From NCBI GenBank assembly GCA_964408125.1, contig CAYOYC010000032.1:1-5297 (forward strand): DNA of 5,297 nucleotides, written 5' to 3'. The notes under the pieces were generated by a model. The model was not told the DNA's origin and ran no database searches. It saw only the letters and a list, made by a program, of their open reading frames with translations. The translations under genes and the position numbers were made by a program. The stretch comes from CABMGO01 sp964408125. Its GTDB lineage: Archaea > Nanobdellota > Nanobdellia > Pacearchaeales > GW2011-AR1. Positions 1 to 5,116 of the stretch are shown piece by piece (the stretch's first letter is position 1; each line of letters starts with the position of its first letter).

Positions 1-122
1 GGCATTACTCCAATCCAAACAACCGAAATAGCAACAATTACCAAAGCAATAATTAAAACAGTTGTCACAACATCTGAAATAGCAGATTTATTTAAATTCG
101 GAACTAATTTAATATTTTGCAT
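1..122 (-). CDS. Archaeal type IV pilin/archaellin N-terminal domain protein, 5' part only
   Basis: The gene starts with ATG at 120-122 and runs off the left edge after 40 codons, so only the N-terminus is visible. It has a short polar leader (MQNIKLVPNLNK), then SAISDVVTTVL, then an unbroken hydrophobic helix ending VVWIGVM. A short basic leader followed by S/A-I-S, an acidic residue about five positions into the helix (D17) and a long Val/Ile/Leu segment is the layout of the archaeal Pilin_N (DUF1628) type IV pilin and archaellin domain. Such proteins are processed by an archaeal prepilin peptidase and assembled into, or anchored with, surface filaments. If S13 is mature residue 1, D17 takes the +5 place usually held by Glu; the exact cleavage site is inferred. 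The start is supported by a TATA-like box centred about 25 nt upstream, which implies a leaderless mRNA. It lies 34 bp after the GLUG protein stop. The C-terminal head domain is outside the window, so its exact role is unknown. Confidence 0.72.
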   Translation of the reverse strand, partial: MQNIKLVPNLNKSAISDVVTTVLIIALVIVAISVVWIGVM

Positions 123-142
123 AATTAAACTAATATTAAATA

Positions 143-151
143 GTTTATAAA
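143..151 (-). promoter_or_regulatory. BoxA (TATA) element of the pilin-domain gene
   Basis: On the minus strand this reads TTTATAAAC, a near-ideal archaeal TATA box. It is centred about 25 nt upstream of the ATG at 122, which places the transcription start at or next to the start codon. No Shine-Dalgarno sequence is visible in between. The box sits just 5' of the pilin gene and only a few bases beyond the stop codon of the GLUG gene. Confidence 0.6.
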
Positions 152-156
152 TATCA

Positions 157-1866
157 TTATTTTAGTCGAGGATATCCTTCCATCTTCCAAACATTTGTAA
201 AATCCCATCCAGAAAACGTAGACTGCGTTTTCATCTGAGAAGTTGTTTTTGGTTCACCTTGTGGAGTATCCCCATCATCTACCGAAATATCTTGTCCAGA
301 GGTTTGTTTATCAAAATAAGAATTACTAATCTCGCTAATACCTGAAACAAACCCCGCGAATCCTCCAACATCCATATCAATAAAAGTATCTCCTAAAACC
401 AGACCAGAAGAATAAGAATTAGAAATAATACCATTTGCAGAACCCACAAAACCACCAACAGTATTATCTGCAGAAACAGAACCAGCTGCATAGCAATTAG
501 TAATAACACCGTCCATAGCAACACCCACAAAACCACCAACATTAGCTTCTCCAGATACAATAGCACTAGAGTACGATCTACTAACAACTGCATTTGAATC
601 TGAATAAGAATCAAGCCCCCCAATCAAACCGCCAACTAAATTGCCACCCGAAACCCTTCCTGTGGAGTAAACTTTGTAAATATTTCCAGAATATTGCTCG
701 CCAACCAAACTAGCAGTGTACCAGTCTCCCGTTATGTTTACATTTAATAATCCCAAATTAGAGATAGTACCCTCAGAATATCCAAACAATCCAACATTAT
801 TTTCATCTGGTCTATTTATATACAAATTAGAAACACTGTAACCTTTCCCATCCAATTTACCATAAAATATATCTTGCATATCTTTCCCAATAGGCTCAAA
901 TCCTAAGCCCTCATTCCAGTCCTTAGAAGCCAAACAATCAACATTACTTGCCAAATAATAATTTCCGTTTAATTTGTTTTTTATATTTTGCAACTGCTCA
1001 CAATTAGAAATTGCTTGCGTAATAGTCTCTACCGGCAACCGTGTAGTAGGTTGAGTAGGAGGAACGTATGAAGAATTATTCCCAGTTGTATTGGTTACAT
1101 TTATTACATTCGTTGTATTCTGATACGTAACATTTGCAGTTATATTAACAGCTGAATCATTTAAAGGAACCTCACTCTGGTTTTCAAAATATACTTCAAT
1201 CTCCGTTGGTGTTTGTTCATCTGACTCATTTTCCTCAACATATATATAACCAGAACCATCCTCATAGGCCCGCTCCATTATTATTGGAGAATCACAAGGG
1301 TATACCTTATTTATAACCGTCTTACTACAATTCTTCAATCCAGCGGTTGTTTCTAAAACAAAATATATCTCCACATTTTCTATATTAGATAGTCCACTAT
1401 AATTAATATAATAAATATTCTTTGAATTTTTTGGTAAATAATATTCTGATTTATGACTTATAGAATCCGAATTCGAATTAATTTGGAAATTTACTGATTT
1501 CAATGAAAAACTATTAGAACCCCTTTGGACATATACTTTAAACAAAGATTGATTCGAGTCATAACACGTTTTATCTGACAAAACCGCAACGGAAATATCA
1601 ACTTTAGAACAGACATCCTCTCGTAAAAATATTTGCTTAACTATATTATCACTCGGTGAAAAATATGCATAAACTCCTAGCCCTAAAAAAACAAATACCA
1701 ATATTGCAATTAAAAAGAAAACCGGGAACGATTTCTTTTTTGGTAAAGAAGAAGAAATATCTCTCTGTACCTCTTCCGGCAAGGGAATATCATCAAAATT
1801 CTTCGTATACTTCTTATTTAACAAACTAGCCTTATATTTATCTGGATCAAACTCTCTTTTATTCAT
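157..1866 (-). CDS. Membrane-anchored surface protein with GLUG repeats (adhesin-like)
   Basis: This 569-aa protein has a charged N-terminal tail of about 46 residues with no signal peptidase motif. One transmembrane helix follows at about 47-69, so the bulk is probably extracellular. Residues 83-192 look like a beta-rich domain with four cysteines (C86, C101, C180, C191) that could form disulfides. Residues 213-266 are a Thr/Asn/Glu-rich linker packed with N-glycosylation sequons (for example NES 213, NIT 241, NVT 256, NTT 259). From about 284 there is the usual lead-in to GLUG proteins (GNYYLASNVDC, PIG, DGKGYSVSNLYI). Six GLUG-type repeats follow, beginning near 358, 386, 411, 443, 470 and 500, with VGGFVG cores and NSY/KVY-S-G turns, and then the typical end WDFTNVWKMEGYPRLK. 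Such repeats are predicted to form a right-handed beta-helix or solenoid, and GLUG proteins are often surface adhesins. The ligand is unknown. ATG at 1866 is supported by a TATA box about 25 nt upstream; the gene starts 40 bp after the HerA stop. Confidence 0.82.
   Translation of the reverse strand: MNKREFDPDKYKASLLNKKYTKNFDDIPLPEEVQRDISSSLPKKKSFPVFFLIAILVFVFLGLGVYAYFSPSDNIVKQIFLREDVCSKVDISVAVLSDKTCYDSNQSLFKVYVQRGSNSFSLKSVNFQINSNSDSISHKSEYYLPKNSKNIYYINYSGLSNIENVEIYFVLETTAGLKNCSKTVINKVYPCDSPIIMERAYEDGSGYIYVEENESDEQTPTEIEVYFENQSEVPLNDSAVNITANVTYQNTTNVINVTNTTGNNSSYVPPTQPTTRLPVETITQAISNCEQLQNIKNKLNGNYYLASNVDCLASKDWNEGLGFEPIGKDMQDIFYGKLDGKGYSVSNLYINRPDENNVGLFGYSEGTISNLGLLNVNITGDWYTASLVGEQYSGNIYKVYSTGRVSGGNLVGGLIGGLDSYSDSNAVVSRSYSSAIVSGEANVGGFVGVAMDGVITNCYAAGSVSADNTVGGFVGSANGIISNSYSSGLVLGDTFIDMDVGGFAGFVSGISEISNSYFDKQTSGQDISVDDGDTPQGEPKTTSQMKTQSTFSGWDFTNVWKMEGYPRLK
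443..541 (-). repeat. 18-bp exact direct repeat in adjacent GLUG units
   Basis: The + strand string CCCACAAAACCACCAACA occurs at 443-460 and again at 524-541, exactly 81 bp (27 codons) apart. Both copies encode the VGGFVG core, at residues 470-475 and 443-448. Identity at wobble positions suggests these neighbouring repeat units arose by recent duplication or were homogenised by gene conversion. The other GLUG units have diverged more. Confidence 0.75.
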
Positions 1867-1885
1867 ACTAATATAATAAACTAAT

Positions 1886-1895
1886 ATATTATAAA
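1886..1895 (-). promoter_or_regulatory. BoxA (TATA) element of the GLUG protein gene
   Basis: The minus strand reads TTTATAATAT, centred about 25 nt upstream of the ATG at 1866, inside the 40-bp gap after the HerA stop codon. There is no Shine-Dalgarno sequence before the ATG. This fits independent, leaderless transcription of the GLUG gene rather than dependence on the HerA mRNA alone. Confidence 0.55.
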
Positions 1896-1906
1896 CTTAT
1901 CCAAAA

Positions 1907-3217
1907 CTACTCAGCTTTCACAGCCTTAATCGCCGTAGGAGCCTCTCCGCCATGCCATGTAAATCTTGGCCTAACTCTTATCGGATAAATTCTCTCAGAA
2001 TTATCATCTAACAAAATAGCAGACCCTTTTTCTCTTGGAAGATTATTCATTTTTTCTTTTATTCCTTCATATAAATATGTCTGCATGATTTGATTCAAAG
2101 AATTTACATCCTGCTCTGCCGTAACTCTATGAGAAATAACTATATCAGATTGCGTCATCGCATCCGTATGGATCTTTCCTGGCTGTTGCGTTGCCATAAC
2201 CATAGAAATTCCGGGCTGCCTACCCTCTCTTAATAATTGTATTAAGGCATCCGAAGCCGGAGTTTTTTTCTCAGTTTCTTTCGGTAAAAATTCATGAGCT
2301 TCATCAATAAATATCCAAACTAACGGCATTTCTCTCTTTAGTGTAATAGATTGATAGTCATATCCTCTCTGAACAGACTGAATTTCTTCGTTTCTCCTTT
2401 CAGACATTCTCTCATTAAATAATTTTTTAGAAACTAATCCTATAATTAATCCTCTAACATTAAAGCTCCCAGTAGACGCATACATCGATAAATCAACAAC
2501 CGTAGTCTGCCCGCCCTTAACTAACTCTTTTATAGGTGTTCCAATCTTTTCATCAAAAACTTTCCAACTTTCAGCAGCATCAAATAATGCGGCAGTTGAA
2601 TTTTTAACATCTTGAGAAACATCTTTCGCCATTGCGATCGTCTTTCTTATCTCCTCAAAACCAAAACTTTTACATTTTTTCAATTCAGAAATGACACTTT
2701 CCAATAAAACTGCTTCGGGCTGAGTAAACTTTAATTCAAACAAAGAAACCCAATCATCTGCATTAATATCCGAAATCTTTAATGCAAACTCTGCATCTAC
2801 TGGGATTCCTTTATCGTGAAACTCATTAAAATACCCAAACGGAACAAAAACTTTCAATGGTATATTCTTAGCTTCTAATTCCCACTCATCTAACAACACC
2901 TTATCTTTATGATTTTTGAATTTCATTGTCCAGAAAATCCCCATCGTATCAAAAATCAAAGAAGAAATATTCTGTGCTTCTTCATAATCCAAACACGAAA
3001 TTGCTTCTGCCATACCTCCCAATGTATAAGACTTTCCTGATCCCCTCTTTCCCGCTATCATAATTACATGGCTTCTCGCCACATCCATATATATCGGGTT
3101 TGAAAGAGAAGTATATTGCCCCATCGTAACGTAACTCTTTCCTAAGAAAATTAATCCCCTCTTTCCGAAAAGCTTCTTATCACTCTCATTCCTTCCAACA
3201 ATAACATCATATGGCAT
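1907..3217 (-). CDS. HerA-like hexameric ATPase (DUF87/COG0433), compact form
   Basis: This is a 436-aa P-loop ATPase of the HerA/FtsK/VirB4 class. Visible motifs are Walker A GKRGSGKS at 56-63, the IFDTMG strand with D90, Walker B WIFIDEAHE at 301-309 (D305, E306), LLREGRQPG with candidate arginine-finger residues R330 and R333, the ATQQP sensor at 342-346, and SHRVT near 362. The C-terminal RPRFTW segment is also HerA-like. Classical archaeal HerA pumps DNA in double-strand-break end resection with the nuclease NurA and Mre11-Rad50. Here the Walker A lies only 56 residues in, so the N-terminal HAS-barrel domain is cut down to one or two strands, and no nurA, mre11 or rad50 gene is present nearby. 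The neighbours instead encode membrane and surface proteins (pilin-like 41 bp upstream, GLUG protein 40 bp downstream). ATPase identity is firm. The substrate, DNA or a secreted or assembled polymer, is open. No membrane segment is visible, so it is probably cytoplasmic. The ATG is supported by a TATA box about 25 nt upstream. Confidence 0.88.
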   Translation of the reverse strand: MPYDVIVGRNESDKKLFGKRGLIFLGKSYVTMGQYTSLSNPIYMDVARSHVIMIAGKRGSGKSYTLGGMAEAISCLDYEEAQNISSLIFDTMGIFWTMKFKNHKDKVLLDEWELEAKNIPLKVFVPFGYFNEFHDKGIPVDAEFALKISDINADDWVSLFELKFTQPEAVLLESVISELKKCKSFGFEEIRKTIAMAKDVSQDVKNSTAALFDAAESWKVFDEKIGTPIKELVKGGQTTVVDLSMYASTGSFNVRGLIIGLVSKKLFNERMSERRNEEIQSVQRGYDYQSITLKREMPLVWIFIDEAHEFLPKETEKKTPASDALIQLLREGRQPGISMVMATQQPGKIHTDAMTQSDIVISHRVTAEQDVNSLNQIMQTYLYEGIKEKMNNLPREKGSAILLDDNSERIYPIRVRPRFTWHGGEAPTAIKAVKAE

Positions 3218-3237
3218 AGAATACTAAGCTAAAATGG

Positions 3238-3246
3238 GTTTATAAT
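3238..3246 (-). promoter_or_regulatory. BoxA (TATA) element of the HerA-like gene
   Basis: The minus strand reads ATTATAAAC, centred about 25 nt upstream of the ATG at 3217 and lying in the 41-bp gap after the pilin-like gene. No Shine-Dalgarno sequence precedes the ATG, so a leaderless mRNA is likely. Confidence 0.5.
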
Positions 3247-3258
3247 TTTGTTGATAGT

Positions 3259-3690
3259 TTAACTTAACTTCTCCCAAATAAATAATCTTAACATTTTCGG
3301 ATCATAAGTAGTAAGATTACTACTAATAATTCTGTCCTCTACAAAAACTTCTTGATCTAACGACTGGCCCAACGGGCAACCACTATTTTCCAAACTACAA
3401 ACTCTAACAGCGAAATTAAAATTAGTAGGAATACTATCTCTCATAAAAACTACCAAATCTGTTGTATTTCCACCTTCTTCAGACGCCAACACTTCGTTTC
3501 TTAGTTTAGGACTATCCGCCACATCTCCCAAGATTCTAATTTGCAAATCACTAATATACGAAGAGAAACTAACCTGCGGTGCGTTATTTGTATATAGAAC
3601 TATTAAAACACTCGCCATAATTAAAATAGCAACGACTGCTTCCATTATTCTAATCCATCCTCTCTTATTCATCCTCTTTTCTAACAACAT
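3259..3690 (-). CDS. Small single-pass pilin-like surface protein
   Basis: This 143-aa protein has a basic N-terminus (MLLEKRMNKRG), a hydrophobic helix WIRIMEAVVAILIMASVLIV at about 12-31, then an extracellular-type domain with two cysteines (C98, C105) and sequons NTT 75 and NLT 125. KRG-W followed by a Glu-containing hydrophobic helix resembles archaeal class III prepilins cut after Gly. Here Glu17 would be mature residue 6 rather than the usual 5, so processing is uncertain. Proteins beginning MNKRGW-I-R-I-x-E-A are, from memory, frequent in DPANN-type genomes and mostly annotated as hypothetical. An alternative ATG is Met7 (3672), preceded by GAGG, but with no spacing that would make it a useful Shine-Dalgarno sequence. 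A TATA box about 25 nt upstream favours the first ATG at 3690. It is followed after 41 bp by the HerA-like gene. It could be a minor pilin or another membrane-anchored protein; its function is not known. Confidence 0.7.
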   Translation of the reverse strand: MLLEKRMNKRGWIRIMEAVVAILIMASVLIVLYTNNAPQVSFSSYISDLQIRILGDVADSPKLRNEVLASEEGGNTTDLVVFMRDSIPTNFNFAVRVCSLENSGCPLGQSLDQEVFVEDRIISSNLTTYDPKMLRLFIWEKLS

Positions 3691-3710
3691 AAAATACCAT
3701 ATCTTTCCTG

Positions 3711-3719
3711 GTTTTTAAA
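3711..3719 (-). promoter_or_regulatory. BoxA-like (TATA) element of the pilin-like gene
   Basis: The minus strand reads TTTAAAAAC, centred about 25 nt upstream of the ATG at 3690. It is a weaker match than the other boxes but shares their spacing and the AAAC end. It supports the upstream start codon over Met7. Confidence 0.42.
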
Positions 3720-3722
3720 TTT

Positions 3723-3750
3723 AGAGGTGGTAACGAAGAACACGCCCTCT
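3723..3750 (-). other. Possible stem-loop between the GH26-like and pilin-like genes
   Basis: AGAG (3723-3726) pairs with CTCT (3747-3750) and GTG (3727-3729) with CAC (3741-3743). This gives a 7-bp stem with a 3-nt bulge (GCC, 3744-3746) and an 11-nt loop. The section is richer in G and C than its surroundings and lies between the GH26-like stop and the BoxA of the pilin-like gene. It could shape the 3' end of the GH26 mRNA or bind a regulator. No T-run follows it on the minus strand, so it is not a convincing terminator. Confidence 0.25.
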
Positions 3751-3785
3751 GATCACTTTTCTGTACGAGCCGAAATAAAGATTAT

Positions 3786-4673
3786 CTATATTTCACCCAA
3801 ATGAACATATCTTTTATCTGAAAGTTCTTTTAGATAGCTATTCTTTACGAATTCGTTTTCTTCTATCCTCCCGTTTCCCCATTCCGGCTGTTTCCAGTCA
3901 ATCGCCCAATCCCAATTAATATAACAAAACGCCTTCACGACAGGATGACTTTTAATCCATTTAAAATATGGCTTGAACCACGCATCCCAACTCTCCTTAC
4001 CACTCAAAACACCACTTCTTATAGCACTTGATTCACAAATCATCAAAGGTTTTTTATGCTGTTCCGATTCTTTCGCAAAATCTTCAGTTATCTTATCTCC
4101 ATCGTTTTCGAAATGTTGGGCGCCAAAAAGATTATTCCCAAACCAATCAACATATTCATCTCCGGGATAATAATACATAACATCCTTTATGTCTTTATTA
4201 AAAGCCGTACAGGCATCCCAAACAAAAGCAACATTATCAACTTTATTTCTTCTAAACAAATCAACAATATGTTTCCAAGCTAAAACAAACTCTTTTGACT
4301 TATAATTGTGATCAGGATTATTAAATTCATACCCGATTCTTAAGAAAAATAATCTTTTGGATTTCTTCATGAAATCAATTAATGATAATATCTCCTTATC
4401 ATATTCTCCCATGACTATCTCCCTCGTCTTCTCTCCGCCATCCTTAATCTTTAAATTTAAACCAATCTGCAATGCTAAACCCGGGAATTCTTTTACTTCT
4501 TCTTTTATCCTTCCCAATTTTTCCGCCACAGTATTTATTTTAAGATAAAACATATATATTGCCGGCCTAGAACACTCCATAATATTCCAATATTTTCTAA
4601 ATTGCTCAACACTCTGCCCAGCTCCGTGAATTATTCTATTCTCCTTTGGTTCAAATTTCTGGCCGAAATACAT
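3786..4673 (-). CDS. GH26-like glycoside hydrolase (beta-mannanase-type TIM barrel)
   Basis: From the ATG at 4673 the protein has 295 aa, about one catalytic TIM barrel. Family signatures in order are IIHGAGQS at 14-21, PAIYMFYLKI at 37-46, LQIGLNLK at 68-75, FLRIGYEFN at 110-118, YYPGDEYVDWFGNNLFG at 168-184, KPLMICESS at 208-216 and FCYINWDW at 249-256. In clan GH-A enzymes of family 26, two glutamates do retaining hydrolysis. E116 fits the acid/base and E214 the nucleophile, 98 residues apart, close to the family's usual spacing. Characterised GH26 members cut beta-mannans or related beta-glycans; the substrate here is unknown. No signal peptide, anchor or carbohydrate-binding module is visible, so the enzyme appears intracellular. 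The frame is open to a TTG at 4730, which would add 19 residues, but homology-like sequence begins at the ATG and a TATA-like box lies about 25 nt upstream of it. Transfer from bacteria is plausible. Confidence 0.8.
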   Translation of the reverse strand: MYFGQKFEPKENRIIHGAGQSVEQFRKYWNIMECSRPAIYMFYLKINTVAEKLGRIKEEVKEFPGLALQIGLNLKIKDGGEKTREIVMGEYDKEILSLIDFMKKSKRLFFLRIGYEFNNPDHNYKSKEFVLAWKHIVDLFRRNKVDNVAFVWDACTAFNKDIKDVMYYYPGDEYVDWFGNNLFGAQHFENDGDKITEDFAKESEQHKKPLMICESSAIRSGVLSGKESWDAWFKPYFKWIKSHPVVKAFCYINWDWAIDWKQPEWGNGRIEENEFVKNSYLKELSDKRYVHLGEI

Positions 4674-4693
4674 ATTTAACTGAATATTTTCAA

Positions 4694-4703
4694 GTTTATT
4701 TAA
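4694..4703 (-). promoter_or_regulatory. BoxA-like (TATA) element of the GH26-like gene
   Basis: The minus strand reads TTAAATAAAC, centred about 25 nt upstream of the ATG at 4673. This is the same geometry as the other genes here, and it argues for the ATG over the TTG at 4730, which has no comparable box at the expected distance. Confidence 0.42.
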
Positions 4704-4730
4704 CTTATGATAGAAACAAATAAGTATCAA

Positions 4731-4875
4731 ATAATTATAAAACCAATTCCAACAATGGAAAACATAGCCTCGACATACTAGGAACGCTTATAAATTAAAA
4801 AATGGTTTATAAAAATTTAGACACTCGAGTGAAAAACTATTTTTCAATTTTCTTTTTAATAATTCTTTTATTTAC
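4731..4875 (-). other. Gene-poor region with two orphan TATA-like boxes
   Basis: No convincing gene is visible here. On the minus strand there are two good TATA boxes, TTTATAAAC at 4805-4813 and TTTATAAG at 4787-4794. The second is about 25 nt upstream of an ATG at 4765 that opens only a 12-codon hydrophobic frame (MFSIVGIGFIII, to 4727). An ATG at 4776 opens a 13-codon frame. The boxes may drive a longer 5' leader for the GH26-like gene, a small RNA, or be left over from a lost gene. The + strand is T-rich around 4839-4890, which means A-rich on the coding strand. Confidence 0.35.
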
Positions 4876-4979
4876 CTATAAACAATCTTTATTTTTATCT
4901 AGAAACTCCTGGTCTTTCAGATATTCAACGTTACTCGTTTTTACTTCTGAGCGCCAAGAGCAGCATTAATAATTTTCAT
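4876..4979 (-). pseudogene. Short broken reading frames, possible decayed coding sequence
   Basis: An ATG at 4979 overlaps the TGA of the preceding 46-codon frame (ATGA) and gives MKIINAALGAQK before a stop at 4941-4943. A neighbouring frame is open from 4965 to a TAG at 4876-4878 with the protein-like but startless stretch SEVKTSNVEYLKDQEFLDKN. One frameshift near 4943-4950 would join them into a peptide of about 38 residues. I recognise no family. It may be chance or the remains of a gene. Confidence 0.25.
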
Positions 4980-5116
4980 CCCACCAATTTACAACAAATC
5001 TTCAACTCTTTCTCAAATTCTTTTAGCTCTTTCGGTACTTCAATCCCAGAAATCTCTTTATTTAGCGCAAGTTGTTCCTCTTTCTTTATTTTCCAAACTT
5101 CAGAATCAAATTCCAT
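4976..5116 (-). pseudogene. 46-codon frame resembling the C-terminal end of a class I tRNA synthetase (ValRS-like)
   Basis: From the ATG at 5116 the frame reads MEFDSEVWKIKKEEQLALNK, then EISGIEVPKELKEFEKELKI and a short CCKLVG end. The pattern V-x-K-x-K-x-E-x-x-L-x-L-N-x-E-I-x-x-I-x-I matches the last helix and strand of the anticodon-binding domain of archaeal valyl-tRNA synthetases, as I remember that family. IleRS is a less likely alternative. An intact ValRS is far longer, and the same frame is closed by a TAG about 30 bases upstream of the ATG, so this is at most a C-terminal scrap. It could also be a small independent helical protein: its ATG overlaps the end of the preceding gene (stop 5106-5108), which would allow coupled translation. 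There is no TATA box at the distance seen for the other genes. The resemblance is an inference from pattern memory only. Confidence 0.35.

Noticed and set aside
393..623. 76-codon minus-strand frame inside the GLUG gene
   Set aside because: Its Leu/Val-rich translation is the frame-shifted image of the GLUG repeats and has no independent signals.
3723..3750. Intrinsic terminator after the GH26-like gene
   Set aside because: The stem is bulged and short, and the following minus-strand sequence is A-rich rather than a T-run.
3973..4548. Three open frames on the + strand opposite the GH26-like gene (3973-4170, 4056-4283, 4357-4548)
   Set aside because: They lie entirely antisense to a gene with clear family motifs, have low-complexity translations and have no credible promoter of their own.
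4674..4730. TTG start at 4730 for the GH26-like protein
   Set aside because: The extra 19 residues are not a signal peptide and do not resemble the family, and the ATG at 4673 has a TATA-like box at the usual distance.
4921..5000. Possible C/D box RNA (GGGATGA with a downstream CTGA on the minus strand)
   Set aside because: The C box is imperfect, no D'/C' pair is visible, and the stretch overlaps short coding-like frames.
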